Below are positions 46,259-52,046 of a stretch of 52,046 nt of DNA, piece after piece. The DNA is taken from positions 1-52,046 of the forward strand of contig MVRP01000011.1 of assembly GCA_002067405.1 (NCBI GenBank). The letters run 5' to 3'. Numbering within the stretch: position 1 is the first letter of the stretch; each line of letters starts with the position of its first letter. The notes under the pieces are model-generated. The model searched no databases. It saw only the letters and a list, made by a program, of their open reading frames with translations, and was not told the DNA's origin. This DNA is from Syntrophorhabdaceae bacterium PtaU1.Bin034 (lineage in GTDB: Bacteria; Desulfobacterota_G; Syntrophorhabdia; Syntrophorhabdales; WCHB1-27). Made by a program: the position numbers and the translations under genes.

Positions 46259-46313
46259 ATTAACACAGAATTAATCGGTTGCTTACTCAGGATTAAATCG
46301 GCGGCGATAGACT
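46259..46313 (+). promoter_or_regulatory. Pho-box-type promoter of the glycosyltransferase operon
   Basis: Units ATTAACA, ATTAATC, GCTTACT and ATTAAAT start at 46259, 46270, 46281 and 46292. Nine bases later is TAGACT (46308-46313). The leader to the PHP-GT4 gene is about 40 bases. It is divergent from the phoB-pstS promoter across about 100 bp of otherwise featureless sequence. Confidence 0.75.
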
Positions 46314-46361
46314 CACCACAAATGTGAATATAGAGAAATACCGACACATAAGGAGGCCATA

Positions 46362-48806
46362 CTGAAAACGCCGGGGAACGCAACAGACGCAACAGAGAGA
46401 TTGAGAGTCGATTTACACGTCCATTCCAGGTATTCGGAGCCATCAACAGACTGGTACATGCAACGATGGAGGATTGCCGAATCCTACTCCGACCCCTTTT
46501 TCATACATGAAAAGGCCCTGAAGGCGGGTATGTCACTTGTGACCCTCACCGACCATAACAGCATCGAAGGGTGTCTTGTTCTTAAAGAACGATACGGAGA
46601 CACCGTCTTGACCGGCGTCGAGACAACGGCCCATTTTCCTGAAGATAACTGCAAAGTACATCTCCTCATTTACGGGATCAGCGAGAAGGAATTCGCCGAG
46701 ATCCAGGTGCTGCGAAAAGACATTTACGAGCTTCGGGCGTATATAAGGGAGAAAAATCTGGCCCACTCGGTTGCCCATGCCACCTATTCGGTACAGGCCG
46801 GCAGACTCACCGTTGCTCACCTCGAGAAACTCATCGTCCTTTTCAACGTTTTCGAGGTAATAAACGGCGGAAGAAACCGGAGCGACAATACGGCATGGAA
46901 GAACATCCTTGAACACCTCACACCCGAATGCCTTCACGCGCTCTGCCGGAAACACTCACTCGAACCATTCGATTCCGAGCCGTGGCTCAAGGGTTTCACT
47001 GCCGGTTCCGATGACCACGGCGGCATCTTCATAGGGCGGACGTACACAGTGACCGACGGCGAAAGCGCCCACGATGTTCTTCATGCATTGAAGACGAGGC
47101 AAACGCGGGCAGAAGGCCGTCACAGCGACTACCAGACGCTCGTGTTCTCAATCTACAAGGTCGTACACGATTCCTCCCGCTACTCGGATGCCGGAACGAG
47201 CCGGACACTCCTCGGCCAGCTCACGGAGGCGCTCTTTGAAGGCAAAAAGGTCAGCATCACAAACAGGATACGTTTGAGCAGGCTGAAAACACGGGCAAAG
47301 GAAACCGAGAACGATGTCTACGGCTCCTTCAAAAAACTGGTGGATGAGTTGAACAACCAACGGTTTGAAACGATGGAGGACGCGATTCGACTGGTCTATA
47401 CCCGCATAGCCCGTTTTTCGGACGGGTTTCTCAGGCTTCTTTTCAGTTCCCTCGGCCCGGACCTGGCGAAGCTCGATTTTTTTGCCATGACCAGAAACGT
47501 CCAGGCAGCCTTGCCGGGGGTCTTCCTGTCTCTGCCCTTCTTTATGACCCTCAGGCACCTGAACGAGAACAGGGCACTCGTCAACCGGCTCGCCTCTGTT
47601 CTCAACATCGATACGCTGCACGAAGGCCGCAGGGTCCTGTGGTTCACCGATACGATCAACGACCTGAACGGCGTATCGGTCACATTGCGGGAAGTCGGAC
47701 GGCTTGCTTACGAGCGGGGTCTTAACGTCAAAATCGTGACCTCCCTCGATTCGGGCGAAGTCTCCGGGCTGCCTCCGAACGTGCTCAATCTCCCCTTTAT
47801 CCATCAATTTGAGCTTCCTTACTACGAGTCCTATCGTCTTAAAATCCCTTCGATCCTCACCTCCCTGAAGGAGCTCTATATGTTCGATCCCGACCGGGTC
47901 TATATATCGACGCCGGGACCGCTCGGCCTGCTCGGTCTTCTCGTCGCGAAACTGATGAACGTGAAGAGCGTGGGTTTCTATCACACCGATTTTGCGCTCC
48001 AGGCCAGGGAGATCATTGAGGACGAATCGGTCGCGCGCATGCTCGAGTCTTATTCCAAATGGTTCTATTCCACTATGGACGAAATCAGGGTACCCACGCT
48101 CCGCTACCTCCGTATGCTTGAAGAGCGGGGCTTTGACCCTAAGCACATGCGGCTCTTCACGAGAGGCATAGACCTCGATCTTTTCAGGCCCCAATCCGTT
48201 CCCGGCACGATGTCCCTCAACCATGACCCCGGATCGGAAAACGGAAAGATCATGCTCTACGTGGGCCGCGTGTCGCAGGACAAAGGCCTCGACTTTCTTT
48301 TCGAGGTCTATCGGCGGATCGCAGCGACAAGGCCTGATGTCGGGCTGTCAGTGGTGGGCGACGGCCCTTATCTTAAAGAGCTGAAAGCCAAGACATCGCT
48401 GCCCCGCGTTACATTTTTCGGAAAAAAAAACCATTCGGAGCTTCCCGACGTCTATGCCCGATCGCACCTCTTTGTCTTCCCGAGCACCACCGACACCTTC
48501 GGCAAAGTCGTCCTCGAAGCGCAGGCGTGCGGTCTGCCTGCCGTCGTCTCCGATGCCGGAGGTCCGCAGGAGATCATCGTTCACGGCAAGACAGGGTTCG
48601 TCGCGAAGGCGAACGACATTTCAGACTGGTGCGAAAAGATCGAGAACATTCTTCGGCTGATTGACGGCTCGTCAAACCAGTACAGAAAGATGAGGGAAGA
48701 CTCACGGGCCCACATTGTGCGGAACTTCGACTGGGAAACGGGGCTGGACTCCATGCTCGGCTTGGTGCATCACGAGGAAACAGAAGTCGAAAAGAAGATC
48801 GCATAA
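46362..48806 (+). CDS. PHP-domain / GT4 glycosyltransferase fusion
   Basis: An 814-aa two-domain protein. The N-terminal PHP metal-dependent phosphoesterase part has VDLHVHSRYSEP, LVTLTDHNSIEG, GVETTAHFPE and GSDDHGG, the metal ligands of that family. From about residue 425 a GT4 domain begins (VLWFTDTINDLNGVSVTLRE) and ends with IMLYVGRVSQDKGLDFL, VVGDGPYLKEL and the donor-binding PSTTDTFGKVVLEAQACGLP. A good AAGGAGG (46350-46356) is followed after five bases by CTG, not ATG; the next in-frame TTG (46401) is too far from it, so CTG 46362 is proposed. In a Pho-controlled operon it may make glycolipids that replace phospholipids, as known GT4 enzymes do in other bacteria (inference). Confidence 0.85.
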   Translation: MKTPGNATDATERLRVDLHVHSRYSEPSTDWYMQRWRIAESYSDPFFIHEKALKAGMSLVTLTDHNSIEGCLVLKERYGDTVLTGVETTAHFPEDNCKVHLLIYGISEKEFAEIQVLRKDIYELRAYIREKNLAHSVAHATYSVQAGRLTVAHLEKLIVLFNVFEVINGGRNRSDNTAWKNILEHLTPECLHALCRKHSLEPFDSEPWLKGFTAGSDDHGGIFIGRTYTVTDGESAHDVLHALKTRQTRAEGRHSDYQTLVFSIYKVVHDSSRYSDAGTSRTLLGQLTEALFEGKKVSITNRIRLSRLKTRAKETENDVYGSFKKLVDELNNQRFETMEDAIRLVYTRIARFSDGFLRLLFSSLGPDLAKLDFFAMTRNVQAALPGVFLSLPFFMTLRHLNENRALVNRLASVLNIDTLHEGRRVLWFTDTINDLNGVSVTLREVGRLAYERGLNVKIVTSLDSGEVSGLPPNVLNLPFIHQFELPYYESYRLKIPSILTSLKELYMFDPDRVYISTPGPLGLLGLLVAKLMNVKSVGFYHTDFALQAREIIEDESVARMLESYSKWFYSTMDEIRVPTLRYLRMLEERGFDPKHMRLFTRGIDLDLFRPQSVPGTMSLNHDPGSENGKIMLYVGRVSQDKGLDFLFEVYRRIAATRPDVGLSVVGDGPYLKELKAKTSLPRVTFFGKKNHSELPDVYARSHLFVFPSTTDTFGKVVLEAQACGLPAVVSDAGGPQEIIVHGKTGFVAKANDISDWCEKIENILRLIDGSSNQYRKMREDSRAHIVRNFDWETGLDSMLGLVHHEETEVEKKIA

Positions 48807-48839
48807 GGCCTCGGTCACGCACGACCGAAGCAAGGAGAA

Positions 48840-49460
48840 GTGCTGTTTTTAATGACCCTGTCACCCGTGCATCCTTTGGGAGTGATAGATTCGCTCGGTG
48901 CGTTCAAGTATTTCGCCCTTTTTCTCGGATCGTTCCTCGAGGGCCCGGTCCTCATGGTCGCCACGGGTTTTCTTCTCAGGCTGGGCCATCTCAATTCCAT
49001 ACCCACCTTTATCATGCTTCTTATGGGTGATCTCGCAGCCGATTTTGCCTGGTACGGCATCGGATATTGGGGAATCGACCGTCTTCTCGGCCGGTTTGGA
49101 AAGATTTTGTGTGCCTCGGACGAAGGAGTGAAAAGGACCGGACAAATGTTCCACAAATATCAGAACAAAATCATCTTCATTTCCAAAATGACTATGGGCT
49201 TCGGTGCAGGCGCAGCCGTTCTTATGGCTGCAGGAACACTCAAGGTCCCCCTGGGAAGATTTACCCTGTACAACTTCCTTGGAGGCTCGGTACTGACGAC
49301 GGTTTTGATGACCCTCGGCTATCTTTTCGGAGACGTGAGCTTTTTCATTGGGCTCGGGCTCCGGGCAGGTCTTATCGTTCTACCGATTCTCGTTCTCCTT
49401 ATGGGCGTTCTCAGGACTCGCTCCACGCCCTTAAAAAGGATGATGGGAGGCGGATGGTGA
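48840..49460 (+). CDS. DedA/SNARE-associated family membrane protein
   Basis: A 206-aa inner-membrane protein with about five helices. Family motifs are FALFLGSFLEGPVLMVATGF (the F-x-E-x motif of DedA), GDLAADFAWYGIGYWG and FISKMTMGFGAGAAVLMAAG. DedA proteins move polyprenyl-phosphate or phospholipids between membrane leaflets. Here it lies 33 bp after the PHP-GT4 gene and overlaps the next glycosyltransferase by seven bases, so it may flip a lipid carrier or glycolipid for that pathway. The start is uncertain: GTG 48840 sits very close to AAGGAG, and ATG 48852 is the alternative. Confidence 0.85.
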   Translation: MLFLMTLSPVHPLGVIDSLGAFKYFALFLGSFLEGPVLMVATGFLLRLGHLNSIPTFIMLLMGDLAADFAWYGIGYWGIDRLLGRFGKILCASDEGVKRTGQMFHKYQNKIIFISKMTMGFGAGAAVLMAAGTLKVPLGRFTLYNFLGGSVLTTVLMTLGYLFGDVSFFIGLGLRAGLIVLPILVLLMGVLRTRSTPLKRMMGGGW

Positions 49461-50179
49461 TTTCGATAGTGATACCTGCGCTCAATGAGGAAGCGGTGAT
49501 CGAACGCACACTGGAGAACATGAGCAGGATGACGCTGTTTCCTTATGAACTGATCGTTTCCGATGGGAACAGCACGGACCGTACGGTGCAACTCGCGGAA
49601 AAATATACCGACAAGATTCTCATTCACCGAGGTCCCGAACGACAGACGATCGGTGCAGCGAGGAACCTGGGGGCCGGTTTTGCGGAATATGAGTACCTGG
49701 TATTCCTGGATGCCGACGTTATTATTCCCGATCCTGATGCGTTCTTTCGCAAGGCGATCGAGATATTTCACACAGACCCGGATACGGTTGCGATCACCGT
49801 ATCACTCAAGGTTTTCGAGGAATCGGAAACATGGGCCGACAGAATAATCTTCACCCTTGTCAACTGCGCCCATTTCCTGATGAACAATTTCTTCGGTCGT
49901 GGAAGTGCGTCAGGCGAGTTTCAGATGATCAGACGAAGCTCTTTCAGGGAAGCGGGAGGATATAACGAATCGCTCGTGGTAGCGGAAGACAACGATATGT
50001 TCGCAAGACTGTCCGGGATTGGAAAGACAAGAATGGTGTACGGCCTGGAGGTGCGACACACCGGAAGACGGGCCCATCGGATCGGCTGGCCTCGCCTCCT
50101 CATGTCGTGGTGGATTAACGGGCTCTCTGTTGCCCTTTTTAAAAGGGCGGCATGCCGCGAATGGAAACCCGTAAGATGA
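49454..50179 (+). CDS. Family 2 glycosyltransferase
   Basis: A 241-aa GT-A fold enzyme: VISIVIPALNEEAVIERTLE at the N-terminus, DGNSTDRT, the metal-binding FLDADVIIPDPDAF, and EDNDMFARL as a likely acceptor/base region. One hydrophobic stretch (IIFTLVNCAHFLMNNFF) near the end suggests membrane contact, as in dolichyl- or lipid-linked sugar transferases. ATG 49454 has GGGAGG upstream and overlaps the DedA stop. It is part of the 46.3-50.9 kb operon. Confidence 0.88.
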   Translation: MVISIVIPALNEEAVIERTLENMSRMTLFPYELIVSDGNSTDRTVQLAEKYTDKILIHRGPERQTIGAARNLGAGFAEYEYLVFLDADVIIPDPDAFFRKAIEIFHTDPDTVAITVSLKVFEESETWADRIIFTLVNCAHFLMNNFFGRGSASGEFQMIRRSSFREAGGYNESLVVAEDNDMFARLSGIGKTRMVYGLEVRHTGRRAHRIGWPRLLMSWWINGLSVALFKRAACREWKPVR

Positions 50180-50202
50180 CCTGTTCTCCTCGAGTGTCAG
50201 GC

Positions 50203-50940
50203 ATGAAGCTCAGTTTTGTGATTCCCGCTTATAACGAGGAAGCATGCCTCGATAAATGTCTTAAGTCGATCATTGACGAGATCGAGCGCAGCGGGTACAA
50301 CGCGGAGATTGTGGTCGTCAACAATGCGAGCACGGACAGAACGGGAGAAATCGCGCGCTCTTACCCATCGATCACGGTCGTGGACGAACCGCAAAAGGGG
50401 CTGGTAAAGGCGAGGCAAGCCGGGTATCGGGCGGCAACGGGTGATCTGATCGCGAATACCGACGCCGATAATATGCTTCCGGCCGGATGGCTCGAAAAAG
50501 TATTCCGGGAATTCTCCGCCGATCAAAGACTGGTGGCCCTCTCCGGGCCCCTGGTATATTACGATCTCTCACCGCTTTTCAAGCTGCAGACCACGCTGTT
50601 CTACGGGCTGGGATACCTCACCTATCTCTTTAATCATTTCCTGTTGAAAAAGGGAGGCATGCTGCAAGGCGGGAATTTCGTCGTCAGGAGAACGGCCCTT
50701 GACGCCATCGGCGGCTACAACACGGATATCGATTTCTACGGAGAAGATACGGATATAGCCCGCCGGATGCAAAAGGCGGGACGGATCAAGTTCACCTTCC
50801 TGCTGCCCATGTACAGCTCGGGCCGCCGTGTCGCGAAGGAAGGGCTCTTCGCTACCGGGCTGCGATATGCGGTCAATTACTTCTGGATACTGATTTTCAA
50901 AAGACCCTTCACCACGCGGTCGACCGATATCCGGGCCTGA
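50203..50940 (+). CDS. Family 2 glycosyltransferase
   Basis: A 245-aa GT-A enzyme from MKLSFVIPAYNEEACLDKCL, with VNNASTDRTGEIA, NTDADNMLPAGWL (DxD) and FYGEDTDIARRM. A hydrophobic region (TLFYGLGYLTYLFNHFLL) suggests a membrane-bound substrate. It is related to the preceding gene and last in the operon. Starts at 50152 or 50176 (ATGA overlap with the previous stop) are possible; 50203 is chosen because the conserved fold begins there. A possible weak terminator hairpin follows at 50953-50980. Confidence 0.85.
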   Translation: MKLSFVIPAYNEEACLDKCLKSIIDEIERSGYNAEIVVVNNASTDRTGEIARSYPSITVVDEPQKGLVKARQAGYRAATGDLIANTDADNMLPAGWLEKVFREFSADQRLVALSGPLVYYDLSPLFKLQTTLFYGLGYLTYLFNHFLLKKGGMLQGGNFVVRRTALDAIGGYNTDIDFYGEDTDIARRMQKAGRIKFTFLLPMYSSGRRVAKEGLFATGLRYAVNYFWILIFKRPFTTRSTDIRA

Positions 50941-50952
50941 AGACCGGGGAAA

Positions 50953-50980
50953 TGTCCTACCTTGTTCTACAATCAGGACA
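50953..50980 (+). terminator. Possible terminator hairpin of the glycosyltransferase operon
   Basis: TGTCCT pairs with AGGACA, and inside it TTGT with ACAA, thirteen bases after the last stop codon. Only a short CTTTT follows some distance away, so termination efficiency is doubtful. Confidence 0.35.
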
Positions 50981-51000
50981 CCTCGGCCTGCTCTTTTGGT

Positions 51001-51042
51001 GGTGAGTAATGAAAATTGTTGAGGTGAGTAATGAAAATTGTT
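51001..51042. repeat. Tandem 22-bp direct repeat
   Basis: GGTGAGTAATGAAAATTGTT occurs twice, at 51001 and 51023, with GA between, giving a 22-bp period. It lies 65 bp upstream of the DUF5132 gene and may bind a regulator; 22 bp is two helical turns and twice the 11-bp period of the Pho-type arrays, but the motif itself differs. Confidence 0.6.
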
Positions 51043-51107
51043 TGCCAATCCCATTGTGCTCCCTCTAAGCAGATATTAAATTTTTATCACTACTCAGGAG
51101 GTGGGCG

Positions 51108-51377
51108 ATGGGCTGGTTTAAGGGTAATCTTTTCTCTGGTTTGGCAATCGGTATAGGCTCCGCAATTATCGCGCCGATGGTGGTCCCTGCGCTATCGAAG
51201 GCTGTGAAACCCCTCGCGAAGGCTGCGCTGAAGGGTGGTCTCGCGCTGTATGAAACCAGCAAGGAGAAGCTCGCCGAGATGCATGAAGTTGTCGACGATC
51301 TTCTCGCGGAGGCCAAAGCCGAAATCGCCGCTGAAGCAGCGGCTCCGGCTAGCTCCCAGGAAAATCAGGGAAAGTAG
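51108..51377 (+). CDS. DUF5132-like small protein (paralogue)
   Basis: An 89-aa protein with the same layout as the one at 32142: GLAIGIGSAIIAPMVVPALS hydrophobic segment, basic amphipathic helix (KPLAKAALKGGLALYETS) and an acidic alanine-rich tail. AGGAGG stands six bases before the ATG. Nine bases separate it from the HMA-like gene, so the two form an operon. Confidence 0.75.
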   Translation: MGWFKGNLFSGLAIGIGSAIIAPMVVPALSKAVKPLAKAALKGGLALYETSKEKLAEMHEVVDDLLAEAKAEIAAEAAAPASSQENQGK

Positions 51378-51386
51378 GCAACGGTC

Positions 51387-51887
51387 ATGACTCCAGTCGC
51401 ATCAATCGTCCATTCAGCGCCGGGCAGGCTCCGGCTAAGGGTTCCATCAAAAAGAGGCGATTCAGTCTATTTCGATACGGCCAAGAATGTAATGTCCATG
51501 ATGGAAGGAATAGAGAGCGTTGACATTGCGCCGTTCACAGGAAGCATCCTGATGCATCATCGTACCGCGGTGGAGCGCATTGTCGAACACGGACAATCTC
51601 AAGGGCTCTTTATCATCGAAGAAGAAAAGACAGCCAAAGTGACAACGCTCCACGACTCGGTCGCTGCAGGCTTCGGAGCGCTTAACAGCCGCATAAAGGC
51701 AGCTACGGGTTCGGGCATCGACCTTTCCGGGCTTGCCTTCCTTGCGCTCGTGGGAGCAGGCATTTACCAGATAGCACGTGGCAATTTTGCCGCGCCGGCC
51801 TGGTATACGGCCTTCTGGTACGCTCTCGGAATATTCGGGAGGTCAGGCAAAGGCGACGACAAGAGCAATAACAGCCAGATGACATAG
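51387..51887 (+). CDS. HMA-like protein of a DUF5132-associated pair
   Basis: A 166-aa protein. The N-terminal 70 residues (ASIVHSAPGRLRLRVPSKRG, NVMSMMEGIESVDIAPFTGS) resemble the heavy-metal-associated fold (HMA_2 type) without the metal-binding CxxC. A hydrophobic helix pair follows (LAFLALVGAGIYQIAR, AWYTAFWYALGIFG). Such genes commonly sit beside P-type ATPase-like genes, and the gene that starts at the window's right edge could be one. The function is unknown. Confidence 0.7.
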   Translation: MTPVASIVHSAPGRLRLRVPSKRGDSVYFDTAKNVMSMMEGIESVDIAPFTGSILMHHRTAVERIVEHGQSQGLFIIEEEKTAKVTTLHDSVAAGFGALNSRIKAATGSGIDLSGLAFLALVGAGIYQIARGNFAAPAWYTAFWYALGIFGRSGKGDDKSNNSQMT

Positions 51888-52033
51888 ACGGGGTATTTAC
51901 GTCCTTAAATCACCCCAAGCCCGTTGATGAGAATGGAGAAGGCAGGTCATGGGCAGGGGAACGGAATAGTGTACAGAACAAAGGCCGAACGTCGGAAACA
52001 CCGACAAACCAGGAAGGAAAAGGAGGGTGGTCA

Positions 52034-52046
52034 ATGGAAGAGAAGA
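52034..52046 (+). CDS. Start of a gene cut by the window edge
   Basis: ATG GAA GAG AAG at the end of the window, with AAGGAGGG seven bases upstream. Only four codons are visible, so the product is unknown. The 146 bases between the HMA-like stop and this ATG hold a small GTCGG/CCGAC hairpin and no other gene. Confidence 0.45.

Noticed and set aside
47148..48224. 358-codon minus-strand frame opposite the PHP-GT4 fusion
   Set aside because: Shadow of a gene with clear catalytic motifs on the plus strand.

Overview
The window (52,046 bp, moderately GC-rich) looks like chromosome from a Gram-negative bacterium of the Desulfobacterota/deltaproteobacterial type. The signs are two outer-membrane porins, a two-partner secretion pair, TonB/ExbB/ExbD, lipoprotein and Lgt-like genes, and large hybrid kinases. 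This is inferred from gene content; no rRNA or other marker gene is present. I found no tRNA, rRNA, CRISPR array, insertion sequence or phage gene.

Layout. (1) 1-17.2 kb, all on the minus strand: a two-partner secretion operon. Its order of transcription is transporter TpsB (17240-15612), a giant filamentous-haemagglutinin-like exoprotein (15461-5275), an ExbB-type proton-channel subunit fused to periplasmic DUF2341 and LamG-like domains, ExbD, a TonB-type protein and a 564-aa porin. The exoprotein frame is interrupted at an A-tract that matches the classical -1 slippery heptamer. (2) 17.7-25 kb, plus strand: a small lipoprotein, a lone receiver protein, a 1178-aa hybrid histidine kinase (HisKA-HATPase-REC-REC-Hpt) and a REC-PAS-PAS-GGDEF-EAL protein, followed by a decayed DedA remnant on the minus strand. 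(3) 25.4-32.5 kb, plus strand: alkaline phosphatase in an operon with a DUF3299-like protein and an ABC exporter-type ATPase/permease pair, then an HDOD protein, a TIGR03790-family protein and a DUF5132 protein. (4) 32.5-36 kb, minus strand: a membrane ORF, a thioredoxin-fold protein and a chemoreceptor. (5) 36.3-43.6 kb, plus strand: an 806-aa unknown, a phosphatidylserine-decarboxylase family protein, an Lgt-like membrane enzyme, a small CxxC protein, a porin, and a phosphite-dehydrogenase-like protein that lacks its NAD-binding domain. (6) 43.6-46.1 kb, minus strand: ArsC, PstS and a PhoB-type regulator. (7) 46.4-50.9 kb, plus strand: a PHP-GT4 fusion, DedA and two GT2 glycosyltransferases. 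(8) 51.1 kb to the end: DUF5132 and HMA-like proteins.

What ties the window together. Reading the intergenic regions by eye, I found 16 arrays of a degenerate 7-bp motif (NTTAACA/NTTCACA-like) repeated every 11 bp. In 14 of them a -10-like hexamer, mostly TAnnnT, lies 9 or 10 bp after the last unit. This is the geometry of the E. coli Pho box (CTGTCAT-N4 repeats, no -35 element). The arrays sit before phoB-pstS, alkaline phosphatase, the porin, the phosphite-dehydrogenase-like gene, the PSD and Lgt-like lipid genes, the glycosyltransferase operon, the receiver, HDOD and chemoreceptor genes, and the secretion operon. My reading is that roughly 30 kb is one phosphate-starvation supercluster covering phosphate capture, membrane lipid remodelling, signalling and motility, and a secreted giant protein. 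The regulation is inferred from sequence only.
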